This document shows, in pieces, positions 22,537 to 34,974 of a stretch of 64,000 nt of DNA. Source of the stretch: Heliopora coerulea. Taxonomy: Eukaryota > Cnidaria > Anthozoa > Scleralcyonacea > Helioporidae. The translations under genes and the position numbers were made by a program. Location: assembly GCA_030142905.1 (NCBI GenBank), contig JASJOG010000029.1:2073001-2137000 (forward strand). Reading direction: 5' to 3'. Numbering within the stretch: the first letter of the stretch is position 1; every line of letters starts with the position of its first letter. The notes under the pieces were generated by a model, which did not search any database, was not told the origin of the DNA, and saw nothing but the letters and a program-made list of their open reading frames with translations.

Positions 22537-23905
22537 CAGTATTCCATGCATGATGAAGCTAAACTGTTTATACTCTAAAGTACTACTTTAATTAAGTCAA
22601 ACCACGTATATTGATGTATATCACATAAGCGAAAAACGTCATATAATATAGTCATTCATCTTTTCATGTCTGAAACACGGACGTCGTCAAATTGGAATGC
22701 GTAAAAAGTCACATTGTTTTATTTTATTAAGAAACACTGATGGCACATGAGCAATAGTTCTTTATTCCACTGATAAAAAATTATGAATTCAATATAGTAT
22801 TTTCTCCCTTTTCCTGGCCCTTATTTCGTCTGGATCCCCTTATTTTTTCAAGCCCGAGGTCAATATGACCCCACTTCCCCCCTCTTGGCATTACAATGGT
22901 GACGTATTACAAAAGGTTACATGTAGAGCACTGAATAAAATGGCACAGAATCTAATTTTTAGAGAACACAACGTTTCGTCCATTATCGTTGTTTCTCCAA
23001 AGAAATCTGTGTTATCACATTATATACAACTCTGTGAAGAACATTTTTACGCTCACGTTGCATAGCTTGAAGAAGGGAATGATAGGGATACCGCTTTACG
23101 AAAATAAGCTGTTTTTAATTTGTTAAATATGTAACCGTGTAAAATTACGTAACCCATTGCAAATGTTTACGACGATTCTTCCGATCTGCACATGTCACTA
23201 ATAACTACTCTACAAAACCGCTATGAGCATAGATCCTAATTGGTTATCCGAATATAGAATTTTTTGGGTTTGTCTTTGCTATCAACATCCTGGTCAAAAG
23301 TCGTTGGGACATGAGGCGTTTATCACCATGCCATGTCATGTTCTTGGACATTAATAGAAAAGCACTTACGACTCCAACAACTTTCGAGCATATTGTATCC
23401 TTCCCTGCATATTAGTGTAATAATAGGAGCTGTTTGCATGATTCCCGAGAGAGCTTCATTCAGGATTGAAGTCATACCGAATCTGCTAAAATTCTTTTAG
23501 TTGTTTACATGAGTCATGAATGAGATTAACGTGATTTCGAACTGAGTTCATTCCTGTTCTTATCCCGGAATTAAATTTTATTTGGATCGAAAATTTTAAT
23601 CTGGTGTCATATAAAGGCTGTCAGAGTTTTATATTCCAGATTGCCGAATGTGAACTGGAGTTTTATTTTCCAAGCTGTTTCTTAAGATTGAATTGAACCC
23701 GAGGCTACCAGAGGACTGGAACGTTTCAGGAGTCGTAAAACAAGCTACAAGTATCAAGTACGGTGGATTATAAACCGTGGTTTCTTTAAATACTGAAATT
23801 TTATAGGACGTTGTCGTTCTAGTTGACGTCATTGATCTCAAGATCCCTATTTACAGATGACAATATGGCGGCAAAGTCCACAAAACCAAAAGGGATGGAT
23901 TTAAA
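22537..23905. repeat. Segmental duplication unit A, part 3
   Basis: This part is colinear with 42650-43937 and then 46515-46700 in unit B. Shared landmarks include CATGCATGATGAA, GTAATACTACTT-like sequence, TTTCGTCTGG, and GAACTGGAGTTTTATTTTC. The target sequence GTCATTGA at 23832 is the empty site for the 2.6 kb transposon that sits in unit B. A short deletion follows in A (23890), where B continues with CCTTCTGTGGACGAG. Confidence 0.85.
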
Positions 23906-24024
23906 ATAAATCCAACCTAATTTAAAGGTGACGGACCATGACAAAGCTTGGATCCGAATAACTGTTTTTCCTTTTAAAAATTTTTTCACAAAAGTACGCT
24001 AACGAAACGGAGTTTTCGAATTAT

Positions 24025-24177
24025 AGTGAAATAATCGGAAAGGTCTGAGTAATGCCGAAATGTAAAGAGTAGTTTTCTAACGTTTAGTTTTCTCTCTGAC
24101 GAAGGGCCTTCGCTCGAAACGTTAGAAAACTACTCTTTACATTTCGGCATTACTCAAACCTTTCCGATTATTTCACT
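24025..24177. repeat. 153 bp palindrome with a hammerhead-like core in the loop
   Basis: AGTGAAATAATCGGAAAGG to GTAGTTTTCTAACGTTT on the left pairs with AAACGTTAGAAAACTAC to CCTTTCCGATTATTTCACT on the right, with one or two mismatches. The loop carries the hammerhead-like motif listed at 24096-24123. No coding content. Confidence 0.85.
24096..24123 (+). ncRNA. Hammerhead-ribozyme-like core in palindrome
   Basis: On the plus strand: CTGACGA, A, GGGC, loop CTTC, GCTC, GAAAC, GTT. Stem II is four pairs with one G-U. The downstream arm AGAAAACTA is complementary to TAGTTTTCT just upstream, giving a nine-pair stem I, except that two extra bases (CT) separate that arm from the core. Similar motifs occur in Penelope-like elements. 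No reverse transcriptase is adjacent here, so it is probably a solo end. Confidence 0.5.
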
Positions 24178-24589
24178 TCGATTTCAACAGTGGCTACGCA
24201 GTACTCTATTTTTATTTCATAATTTGGCTTTCGAATTATATTTGGAACTTGAAAAGACGAAAGAAGGGTTTTACCATCAACTGGTCAATTCCCAAAAAAA
24301 CATCAGCATTCCGTATCGGATCAAAGTGATGCCTTCTTTGTCTTGAAGAAAACCTATGCATCATTAAAGCCAACAAAGAGTCCCTCCTAAACAAAAGAAC
24401 CGAACTGGTTTCTAAATGCCGCCACACAAATAGATTCTATTTAAGGGACCTTCCTCACAAAGCTATTACTTAATGACGTATTATCGGGAACACTTATAAA
24501 GACTAGTCTAAACGGAACTGTTTAGTTGCTTGATGATCGTTGTAATGCGTGAATCTTAATTTACTCGCTTTCTCTATCGGATTCGAGGA

Positions 24590-24655
24590 TGGATATATAT
24601 AAATGTATACGTCTATATATATATCTATATATCTATATCTACATATCTATATCTA

Positions 24656-24693
<38 letters not shown>

Positions 24694-24893
24694 CCTATCT
24701 ACATATCTACCTATCTACCTATCTACCTATCTACCTATCTACCTATCTACCTATCTACCTATCTACCTATCTACCTATCTACCTATCTACCTATCTACCT
24801 ATCTACCTATCTACCAATCTACTTATCTACCTATCTACCTATCTACCAATCTACTTATCTACCTATCTACCTATCTACCTATCTACCAACCCG
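24590..24893 (+). repeat. (TATC)n and (CTATCTAC)n microsatellite
   Basis: Starts with irregular TATATC units, passes into TATC tetramers, then into about twenty CTATCTAC octamers up to 24893. The LINE coding sequence begins directly after it. The open frame through it is an artefact of the repeat. Confidence 0.95.
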
Positions 24894-26925
24894 TGCAAGA
24901 AATCAGATTAATGCTGCAATTAAAAAAGCTAAAATAAATTATCTTACAAAAGAAATAAATTATGACAGCCAAAGCAGCTGGCATACCTGGAGAGCAATTA
25001 ATACTCTTTTAGGTAGCAAGTCAAAGGTAACTGGGGTGATGGAACTAAATGTTGGTGAAAATGTTGTCACTGATCCACATTCAATATTGAAAATATTTAA
25101 TGATCATTTTTCAAAAGTAGGTAGTAAGATCAGTGAAAATATCCCACACACTTCCATCTCGCCTGAGACTTTTGTTAAAGACAGCAATTCATGTTTGAAT
25201 TTTCTACAATTGCCTCTCCAGTTATTCAGCATATGCTTTCTACACTGTCTGTTGGCAAAGCTTCTGGTCTCGATAAGATTTCGGCCAAGATTCTGCGACT
25301 TGCTGCTCCAGTTATAAGTGGTCCTCTAAGTATTATATCTAATTAATCAATCCTAACAGGAATCTTCCCTAATAGGTGGAAAAATGCAAAGGTCTTTCCG
25401 ACTCATAAGGGTAATGCCAAGGAAGATCCAAATAACTATCGACCTATCTCTGTGCTGCCAGTTGTGGCTAAAGTTTTTGAAAAACTTATTTTCAATCAAG
25501 TATATCATTACTTGAATGAAAATAACATTCTAAGTAAGTTTCAATTCGGGTTTAGGTCTGGGAACTCCACTGTCACTGCTCTCTTACAAACTACTGAAAA
25601 TTGGTATAAAAATATTGATTGTGGCTACGTTAATGGAGTAGTTCTCATTGACTTAAGTAAAGCTTTTGACACTGTTGACGATACAATTCTGTTGAAAAAT
25701 TTGAGTCTGTATGGAATCAATAACACTTCGTTAGAATGGTTCACTTCATACCTAGATGACAGGCATCAGTGTTTTGTTGTCAGTGGTGTTCAGTCCGAAC
25801 TCAAACCTATTACTACAGGAGTTCCTCAGGGATCCATCTTAGGTCCACTATTATTTTTATTATGCATCAATGACCTTCCAAACTGTTTGACATCTACTAC
25901 TCCTGGTATGTACGCAGATGATACACAAATTACAGCTTCTGCTGAAAATGTAGATGATCTTCAAAATATTTTAAACTGTGATCTTAAAAATCTGCATACA
26001 TGGGTCTGTGCAAATAAATTATTTGCTAATTCTACAAAAACGGAGTTTATTGCAATAGCTTCTAATTATCGACTTAATCAGTCCACAACGGATCCTAAAA
26101 TTAAACTTGATAATGAAGCTATTAAAAGAGTAACAAAATCTAAGTTGCTAGGTGTTATGGTAGACGACAAAGTTCTTTGGGATACCCATGTGAATGAAAT
26201 AATTATTCCAAAAGTTCTAAAGGGTTTGAGAATGCTTCGTCAATTACAGAATCGCCTTCCATTAGCTAATTTGATCGAAGTGTACAATGCACTCATATCC
26301 CCCAATTTTGATTACTGTTGTCTTATATGGGGGAAATTGTGGTACTGTCTTAAAGAGCAAGCTTCAAAAACTCCAAATTAGAGCTGCTCGTATTATAACT
26401 CGATCAAGCTATGATATTAGGTCAACCACCATTCTTAACTCATTAAACTGGTGTAACCTACAATCCAGGAGAAACCAAACAAAAGCCAATATGATGTATA
26501 AAATTGTAAATGGTTATGCTCTTGATCACTTAAAAGAATTGTTTTTGTTTGTCAATGAGACTCTTGGTTACAATTTGAGAAATTCGGATGTAATTCTTTA
26601 AATTCCATTACCTCGAACCGAATACTCAAAACGCAGTTTAGCATACAGTGGTTCAGTATTATGGAATAATTTACCTTCATCGATAAAATCTGCATCCTCT
26701 TTAAACATTTTCAAAAACTCTATAAAATCTTATGATTTTGATATGCAGATTGTTTGTAAATAGTTTCTAAGTAGTTAGTAAGCAGTTATACATGTAAATA
26801 GACATATAAGTTTAAGTTTTTGACTTTTTCAATTTTTTTTTCTAAAACGGCTTCCTTGGAAAGCAATTCTGTAAAATTGAAGGAACTACCGTTTTCAAAT
26901 AAAGTTGTGTCTGTCTGTCTGTTTC
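24894..26925 (+). mobile_element. CR1/L2-like LINE, 5' truncated, reverse transcriptase nearly whole
   Basis: Coding sequence starts right after the microsatellite with [20 protein letters not shown] and continues through a frameshift near 25200 into a 309-codon frame (25452-26381). It carries PNNYRPISVLPV, DLSKAFDTVDD (first catalytic Asp), GVPQGSILGPLLF, and MYADDTQI (catalytic Asp pair). A second frameshift near 26330 leads to the C-terminal RAARIITRSSYDIR part, ending at 26601. The 3' end has a small AACGG...CCGTT hairpin, AATAAAG, then TCTG and TATC repeats. No endonuclease is present. Three lesions or so make it inactive. Confidence 0.9.
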
Positions 26926-26996
26926 TATCTATCTATCTATCTATCTATTTATCTGTCTATCTATTTAGATAGATTAGATTAGATTAGATAGATTTT
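26910..26996. repeat. TCTG/TATC/AGAT repeats between two convergent LINEs
   Basis: The plus-strand LINE tail (TCTG, then TATC) runs into the tail of the minus-strand CR1-like element (AGATT and AGAT on plus). The two elements thus meet tail to tail. Confidence 0.85.
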
Positions 26997-27285
26997 ATTT
27001 TGACTCGGTAGTTCTATCAGAAGTAAAAATTACATCAATTTCTAAATTTGTTCTACCTAGAAGCCGTGTGTAAAAGCTAACTATATTTACAATTGTTTTT
27101 TAATCATGATGTATAAAGATATGTGCACAATATTTACAGAGTATTTACAATATTAGTCTTAAGAATTGTTGTCAATGCAAAAGTTCTCGAACTTTCTTTT
27201 TAAATTTTGTGAGGTTCTCCTCTGCTTTTAATGAGTTACTTATAGAGTTCCATAGCATGGTTCCTGATACTGCAAAGCTGTCATG

Positions 27286-29985
27286 CTAGGTTTTAGTTCG
27301 AACTTTTGGTATTTGGAAATCACAGTTGGATGCTCTGAGGTTGTAGACACTTGATCCATACTGTTTTTCAAACATATCATTTAAACATGATGGAGCATGT
27401 CCATTTACAATTTTGTGTATCATGACAGCTATTTGGTATTTCCAGTTGTGAGCTAGTGTAGACCATCCTAGATCAGAGAAAATTTCACTAGTATGGAGTG
27501 TATATGGCCCGCTTGTAATTATACGATCGGCACGGTTTTGCAACTTTTGGAGTTTATCTGAAAGTGTTTGATCTACACTATCCCACACAGCAGAGCAATA
27601 CTTGACGCGAGGCTCTACAACGGCATAGTAAATGTTGGTCAGTAATTGTTGGTCAACAAATGGCTTGGCTTTCTTTAAAAATCGTAAACCAGTTTTAACT
27701 TTCTTTATTACGTTTCCTACATGGTATTTCCATGTGAAATTTTCATCAATTGTGAGACCTAGACATTTTACTTTGTCAGCTTGTTTTAGTGTTGTTCCAT
27801 TAGTAGATAAATTTAGGGTATCATTAAGAGTTGCCAATCTTTGTCGTGATCCAATTAGCATATATTCGGTTTTAACCAAATTTAGTGAAAGCTTGTTTGC
27901 ACTAAGCATTTCTACAACCCTGTTTATATCCTTCTCTAATATTGTCTTGATTTCAGGTATACTAGATCCAGATGAGGTTAGATTTGTGTCATCTGCATAC
28001 ATCCTAGTAGAGCTGAAATCAACGCAATTGGGTAAATCATTGATATAAATTAAAAATAGTAATGGTCCTAGAATAGTTCCTTGTGGGATGCCACAAGTAA
28101 GCTGATCTGGGTCTGACAGTGTGCCATTTACTAGGCACATTTGAGTGCTGTTGGTTAGGTATGATTCAAGCTAGCTAATTGCTAATTGGTCTAGACCAAG
28201 GTATTGCAATTTCTTTAGAAGGATTGTGGGCTTACAGTATCAAATGCTTTTTTCATTTCTAAGAATAGGACTCCATTTACAAGTTTGCGATCAATATTGA
28301 AGCACCATTCGTTTGTTAAATCTAATAAGGCTGTTTCTGTGGAAAATGTTGATCGGAATCCGGATTGCCTGTAATTTAACAGGTTGTTCTTTGTTATATA
28401 ATTTTCTAATTGTTCAAACACAAGTTTTTCAAAGATACGAGCAATAGCTGAAATCACTGATATGGGCCTATAGTTATTGGGATCACAGCGATCACCTGTT
28501 TTGAAAACTGGGGCAACTACCAGTTTTCCAGTCATTGGGAAATGAGTTAGTTTTAAGTGATAAATTAAATATGGTACTAAGTGATTCATATATGTATGGT
28601 GCTGCTAGTTTCAAAATTTTGTTTGGAATTTTATCGATACCCACGGCTTTCTCAGTTTTAACTGTCTTAATCAGTTTTAGGACTTGGGTAGGAAGGACTT
28701 TAGTAAAGCTGAAGGTGTAGTCAGTTTTGTTGACATATTCCTCAAAAGTCTTCCTCTGGGATATTGGTGATATTTGAGCAGCATGTTTTGGTCCAACATT
28801 AGTAAAATGTGTGTTGAAAGAATTTGCTATACCTTTGGAATCTGTAATAGTTTCTGATGGGCTTTTGTTTAGTTTGGTTATCTGAGTGCTTTTATTTCTT
28901 TTACCAATCATGTTATTCAGGACTTTCTATGTACCCTTAGAATTTCCAGAATTGTTTGCAATCTCATTTTGATAGTAGGCCTTTTTAGTCTTCCTCACCA
29001 ACTGATTGACCTCATTTTGTTTATTTCTGAAAAGCAGCCAATCAGAATGGGAGTTAGACTTAGCAGCTTTTTTCTTTAAAAAATCTCTGGTACGTATTTC
29101 ATTTTTTAGTTTTAGGTTCATCCAGGGTGATGGAATATTTCGAATCCTTTTCACTTGACATGGGGCATGTTTGTCAAGAATGGATTGCACTTGCAATTTC
29201 CACTCTTCCCATACATCATTGATTTCATCAGAAATATCTGGGTTTGGCCAATTGGTATTTTTGATATCTTGTATGAATTCATTTTCATTAAAATTTTTAA
29301 AACTTCTTCTTTCAATAAGTCTTGGAGGACCTCTACGACAATCAAATTTACGTACAGCATAAACTAAGTAGTGGTCACTAATTGTTGTAGCAAATACTCC
29401 ATGATGAGTTAAATTTTGAGTAGAATTTGTAATGACATGATCAATTAATGTCTCAGTGGATTCAGTTACATCAGTTGGCTCATCAATTAGTTGCGAAAGT
29501 TGATAAATATCCAAAATATCAATCAGTTTTAATGTGTAAGCTTCAAGATTTGATGCCATCAGATCACAATTTACATCACCAAGAATATAATAGTCTTTAT
29601 ATTTCAGATCACCTTTTTTAAGAAAACTTTTAAATTGATGGAATAGTTCTAGTGAGGTTTTGGGTGGTGTTTACCATTCAGTGAACAGGAATGGACTACT
29701 GTTTGGTTTGGATATTTCTAATGATATCATTTCTAAACCATCCTGTTCAAAACATGGTTTTCTTGTGAAATTTATGGTGTTACGTAAGTAAATACAAGCA
29801 TCACCTCCATCTTTATTTCTATCTTTTCTCACACAAGTATAACCATCAATGTTAATTATTGAATCAGGGTCAAATTTGTCAAGTTTGGTTTCATTGATGG
29901 CTAAAACATCAAAATTGGCATCTTTCATTAGAATCTGAAGCTCATCAATGTGTTTTGAAAGATTATTTACATTTAAGGAGCTCAT
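27286..29985 (-). pseudogene. CR1-like ORF2: endonuclease and reverse transcriptase, broken
   Basis: Read downwards from 29985: LSKHIDELQILMKDANFDVL and INETKLD (endonuclease start), GYTCVRKDRNKDGGDA, then after a frame break HVITNSTQNLTHHGVF and ISDHYLV (endonuclease DH motif). Next comes the linker (28911-28492) with KAVGIDKIPNKILKLAAP, and the reverse transcriptase: NNYRPISVISAIARIFEKL, MKKAFDTV (first Asp lost from the usual DLxKAFD, which here reads EMKKAFD), CGIPQGTILGPLLF, and MYADDTNLT (catalytic pair kept). The C-terminal part reads RVKYCSAVWDSV and NRADRIIT. At least four frame breaks occur between these pieces. It is a dead copy of a retrotransposon polyprotein. Confidence 0.9.
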
Positions 29986-30049
29986 CTTAAAGCCTCGAAT
30001 TTTCGAGATGTTTTTTGTAGGATAATTTGTTGATTTTTGTGGTTTGTTT

Positions 30050-31442
30050 TCATCCGGGAAATTATTTGCATCGACAACATTATATCAGTAATTGATATGC
30101 TGCCTGAGATTGGCAGGCAAGGTGACTACACCTTTACGATTAAGGTGCAAGCCAATTGCATTTAGACCATCATTACGAATATTGCTATTGTCAATAAAGT
30201 CTAAGTTGTTCTGCTCACAATAATCTTTCAACTGTTGGTTTACTGGTAAAATTTATCATTGAGGGGTTTGTCCTTTCTTCGGATAATGCTCGAAATTGCA
30301 ATACTTATTGCAGGATGGTCCTTCTTGATATTTTCTGTTAATTTTCCCACCTTGCTCTTAATTTTTCTCGGGCTATCATTCTACAAGTCGTTCGTCCCAG
30401 CGTGAAGGAGAATGCTGTCTGGCTTTCTTCGTAGAACGGGTTTCACATGGTCTTCTAGGTCTTCAATGGTAGCACCAAAGAAAGGGAGAGACTTCACAAG
30501 CACTGACTTTGAGAGCTTCCTTGGGTCGATGTGTTTCGTCATGGAGTCTCCTACGATCACAACTTTCCTTTTATCCTCTTGGCTATTTCCATTAGACTTG
30601 CTGTCTAATGTCTTACGACTTGGCTGGTTAGATCTTGTTGGGCTCGATGTCCTTCTTTCCGTCCTGTTGTCCTTACTGCTAGTGCCATGTTGTTTGGTCG
30701 GTCTTGATTTTCTTCCTTTTCTGGTCACTTTAACCCATGTTTCTTCATTGTTGTTAGGGGTGCAATTGACTGGGGTTGTCACTTCCTGGTCTTCACTTAG
30801 CAATTTTATGGCCGTCAACAAGCTGGTACGTTCTTCCTCGAGTTCTTTTACTCTGGATGATAGCGCTTTGCATGAAGTGCAGGCTTGGTGGGACTTTGAA
30901 CTTTGGCAGCTGCGTTCAAGTATTTCCAATTTCGCCCAAATTTTATGGATTTCTTGCGAATTTCTTGCACACCCGGAGCAAGGAGTATCACGTTTGTCGT
31001 CTATAGTTTCGACATTACCATGAGCATCAACTCGGTCATTCAAAATTATGACGTCCTCGTCGTCTTTCCCGTCGGAATCATGGCGCTCGCCATTTTCTCC
31101 TGTCACGTGGTCGTCAGGGATTTCGCTAGAATTTTCGTTTAACAGAGACAGGAACATCTTCCTGGTGGTCTCTTCCTTGGCTCCTTTAAGATCAATTGTT
31201 TTTGTGCCAGGATAGAACAGAAGAGTGACAGAGTCAGCTTTGAAAACATGAATTCCTCCGTTACTCGTGGTAAAACTCCACCACCCGGTCAAGCTCAGCT
31301 TCTCATCCACGAAGTGTTTTAAGCTGTGTAGGTCGCCCAACTACTTAATCTTTAATCTGTGGTTAACCTTTTCAACTAAGAAAAGTTTCTCAAAACTTTT
31401 TTCGTTGTTATCAATCGAATTATCTTTCCCAGTTAGTGACAT
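30050..31442 (-). pseudogene. CR1-like ORF1 with SGNH/esterase-like domain, broken
   Basis: The frame starts with [20 protein letters not shown] at 31442 and is closed by one TAG near 31342. It then continues for 319 codons to 30381. A coiled-coil or zinc-ribbon-like part (CSGCARNSQEIHKIWAK, then CTSCKALSSRVKELEEER) comes first, then a basic low-complexity stretch. The last part is a GDS-type esterase domain (VVIVGDSMTKHIDPR and ILLHAGTNDL, with the Ser and the GTND block). It is closed by TAG right after GTNDL, although homologous sequence (PRKIKSKVGKLTENIKKDHP) continues. Such esterase ORF1 proteins are known in the CR1 clade. Confidence 0.85.
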
Positions 31443-31499
31443 TGTTGATAGCGACTCATAGCCTTCCTGACACGACGCCATGGATAGGTCGACGCCATG

Positions 31500-31502
31500 A
31501 TG

Positions 31503-31553
<51 letters not shown>

Positions 31554-31586
31554 CGATAGATAGATCGATAGATCGATAGATTGATC

Positions 31587-31629
<43 letters not shown>

Positions 31630-31655
31630 CAATCGATCGATAGATATAGATATAG
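31500..31655. repeat. (GATA)n microsatellite, with GATC variants
   Basis: A long run of GATA tetramers with interspersed GATC units lies at the 5' end of the CR1-like element (TATC on the element's strand). Confidence 0.95.
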
Positions 31656-31744
31656 ATATAAGGTTTTGATTCTCTAACATAAGTAGAATTATAGAAAAAA
31701 GTATAAATTGTGGTAACGACGGAGACTATAAATATGTTAACCAC

Positions 31745-33510
31745 TCATTTCGCACAAACTTTTTCGCTTTTATTAAAGTTCTTCAGGTGCTAACTAAATA
31801 TTGAGCGGTTATGCTATTTACATTTATAGGCTCGGTGTATTTGGTTTTACGTCACAACATGCGTTATCATGTTACTGTTATGTAAATTATGCTAATTTTA
31901 TAAATTCCATTGCTACGATGTCATTTGATGCATTATCTAATCTAAGTATATTTATATTTCGGATTTTCATACATGATTATGGCTAAAGACTGAAAGTTCA
32001 AAAAAAGTATCTTTCCGTTGTAATTATTTAGTTCGAATTTAAATCATGTTGAATAAAGTTATAAAATCTCGTTCGCATTCTCTGGTTAATCGGCTTGAAT
32101 TGTCGCATTGATTTATTGGCATTATCTTGAAATCGTCGCCGCTACATATTTCTATGTGTTTGCTGACTGATAGAGATCGATATTCCTCGTACGCGTGGTT
32201 TATTTGTTCTTTGTGTAGTGTAATCCGTTTTCGTAGATGCTCAGTCTGACCCACGTAAAAGTTTTCATATTTTGAGCACACAACAATGTAAATTACCTCT
32301 CTAGATTTGCAATTCATGGGAGACTTTATTTGCCAGACTTTGTTATTCCTTAGTTTGATGGAGTTTCCCGTAATTAATAGGTTGCAAGTGCCGCATCTTG
32401 TTTCACCGCATTTTGTCTTTGTGTTTGGAATTTTTTCAGAGATAAATCGTGCTTGAGTCAATCGTTTCTTCAAGTTTTTTGGCTGTCGGCAGCTGACGAT
32501 GAGTTTCGTGTATACTTTTCAAGTATACTTTTCATTTTCTCTGGGTTGGAAAGAAATTGAATATCGCGTTTAATTTTGTTAATGACTTGTGCATTATTGG
32601 GGTTATGAGCGATGACAAGTGGAAGAAGTTTTTCGTTTTCTATTTTCTCCTTTGGTGATCTAAGTTCTGCCGTTGATAGCGATGTTGCTTTTCCTATGCC
32701 TTTGAGAATGACGTTCCCAGGATAGTTTTGTCGTTCTAAAAATCCTTATAGTTCCAGTAATCGTTTCTTCCTTCTTTCCTCGTCGGATACAATAGAACAT
32801 GTTCGGCGCGCTAGACAGTACGGAACGTTTGTCTTAGTATGTTTAGGGTGACTTGAATTGAAGTTTAAGTATAGTTCGTGTCCGTTTCTTTGTAGAAAAT
32901 ATCCGTATATAAAGTATTTCCCTGTTTTTAAAGTAGGACGTCTAAGAATGGTAGTTTTTCGTGGTTAATTTCAATTGCAAATTTAATGGTTTAATGAAGG
33001 TTGTTCAGCATAAAGTATAGTTTTCGTAGATCTTCAGATTTTTTCCAAATTAAAAAACAGTCGTCCAAAAACCTTTTAAAGGCTTTTATAAAGTCCTCTT
33101 TTTGTTCTTCGCCAAAGTCTTTTGATATTCGGAATATAGTTTTTTCTCGAGATAGCCTTGTACAAGAGTTGCGTATGTGGGACCATCTTAGTTTCCATAG
33201 CCGTTCCTTGAGTTTGTCTGTAAAATTTGTTGTCAAAGTGAAATGTATTTTCTTTTCACACAGTACTTATTGATTCCAGAATGAATTCCTTTAAAAATGA
33301 TTGGGCCATAGATTGCGAAAAATTATCGATCCAGGATTTGATTGCCGTGAGGCCAAGGTCGTGTCTGATGTTCCTATATAGACTAACAAGGTCAAAAGAC
33401 ACAAGAAGTGAGTTTTCGTGGATTACGTCGGGTATGTGATTTAGAAAATCTAGGTCGTCACGGATGAAGCTTGGGACATGTTCATAACATAGCTTTTTAC
33501 AATGCTTAAA
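31745..33510 (-). mobile_element. Second Penelope-like element, inactive
   Basis: On the minus strand, about 33450-33290 encodes VSFDLVSLYRNIRHDLGL, the first reverse transcriptase aspartate motif of Penelope elements. 33236-32991 encodes KRFLDDCFLIW, the catalytic DD. 32473-32039 encodes a GIY-YIG endonuclease (CGTCNLL, VIYIVVCSKYENFYVGQTEH, LRKRITLHKEQI). The middle is broken by frameshifts. It belongs to a family different from the one at 10.9 kb, judging by the poor match of the GIY-YIG parts. A weak hammerhead-like pattern sits past the stop (31748-31786). Confidence 0.85.
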
Positions 33511-33529
33511 CTGTATTTCTCAGTTGTTA

Positions 33530-34770
33530 CAGGTTTATCACAAGATTTTTTCAACATTAGACAATAAAGACTTTGTTGATACCATTTATCTGGATTTCTA
33601 AAAAGCCTTCGACAAAGTTAACCATCATTTATTATTATAGAAATTGAGGAGCTTTGTTTTGCGTGATTTCCTTCATAATTGGTTTAATAGTTATTTAGCA
33701 GGTCGAATCTGACGAGTTGTTCTCGATGGTTACTACTCTGAATGGCTTGGTGCAGGCTCCGGAATACCACAACGGTCTATTTTTGATCGATTTCTTTTTA
33801 TTTTATATATCAACGATCTCCCAGCCCAAGTTAATGTACCAAAAGAAATGGCCTTTTATGCAGACAACTCTAAGTTATATAGAGTAATTAAATCCTCTGA
33901 TGAAACGAATATGTTGCAGACTGACTTAATTGCCTGGAATCATTGGGTTCAAAAGTGGTGTATGCATTTTAACACTGGAAAATTTAAGGCAACGAGTTAA
34001 ACAAGAAAAAAATTGGTAATGCCATTGATCATAATGTGGATAGTGAAAAACTTGAATGCATTGGATCTACTTGGGATCTAGGAATAACTATGAATAACAA
34101 CGTTAGTTGGGGAACACATATCATTGAACAGACAGCGAGTGCGAATTGAACACTTGGTCTTTTGAAGCGAATGTGCAAAGATCTAGAAGACGAATCCATT
34201 GGGAAGCATTTTTATATTACGCTGGTCAGGTCACAATATACAATATTTTTCTGAACTGTGGTCTCCCAGAGAAATAATGTATAAGTTTATGTTGGAAGGT
34301 GTCCAACGAAGAGCTACAAAGTTTATTTTAAATTATGTTCTAAATATCAGCTATAAAGAAAAGCTGACGAAACTTAATATTCTACCTTTGGAATATCGCC
34401 GGGATATGAAAGATTTACTTTTCCTTTTTAGACGTTAATTAGATTTTTATGATATTGAGTTATCAAATTATGTGGAAACTTTGTCTGCTCCAAATATAGA
34501 ATTAGATGCTATGATATAAATAATTTTACTGAATTTAAATGTAAGAATCAATAATTTTAAAAGTCTTACTTTCCACGAGTTAGTACAAGGAGGAATTCAT
34601 TTGATAAAGAACTTAAAGCTTGTGATAACATTTTTTCTTTTAAGTCGAAACTCAAACAAATGTTCTGAGTAAGACTTATGGAATACGAACTTCCACATAA
34701 ACAGTCGTATTCATTTAGAAATTTTATTTTATTATTGTAACCTTAGTGTTTTTAATTTTTATTGGTAGTC
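33530..34770 (+). mobile_element. Dead LINE relic
   Basis: A plus-strand non-LTR reverse transcriptase with many stops: DFVDTIYLDF and KAFDKVNHHLLL, then SGIPQRSIFDRFLF, and FYADNSKLY, where the second Asp of the catalytic pair has become Asn. 34199-34438 encodes the C-terminal YKFMLEGVQRRATKFIL part. It is older than the other LINEs here and directly abuts the Penelope element. Confidence 0.8.
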
Positions 34771-34974
34771 GTGCTGAATGGGGGTTTCACCTTGTTTGAC
34801 CACCAGTCGTTGAACTTTTGTATTTTCAAGTGACAAAGTAATTAAATTAATGAAAACATTGAAGTAAAAGTAAAGAGAGCAGTTTTCAGAACGAAAGGGA
34901 AAAAATCTTAAGAGGAAAAGAAACGAAAATTTAGCTTCTAGTGATAAAGAAATGGATTTTGCCGTTCTTTATCA

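Larger units (their letters stand above)
26997..31490 (-). mobile_element. Long CR1-like retrotransposon with ORF1 and ORF2, inactive
   Basis: Almost a full-length non-LTR element on the minus strand. It has an ORF1 with an SGNH esterase-like domain at the 5' end (31442 downwards), then an ORF2 with an apurinic-type endonuclease part and a reverse transcriptase. The 3' end near 27000 carries an AATAAAATC-type end and a TATC-like tail. Several frameshifts and nonsense codons break both frames. The 5' end adjoins a TATC-type microsatellite at 31500-31650. About 4.5 kb in all. Confidence 0.9.

Noticed and set aside
24660..24893. Regular repeats resembling a CRISPR array
   Set aside because: Units are 8 bp and adjoin without spacers; this is a eukaryotic microsatellite.
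24603..24911. Long Tyr/Ile/Ser/Leu-rich frame
   Set aside because: It is a translation of the TATC microsatellite joined to LINE sequence.
31748..31786. Hammerhead-like CTGAAGA...GAAA after the second Penelope-like element
   Set aside because: Stem II is poorly placed and the GAAAC box reads GAAAT; too degenerate to call.
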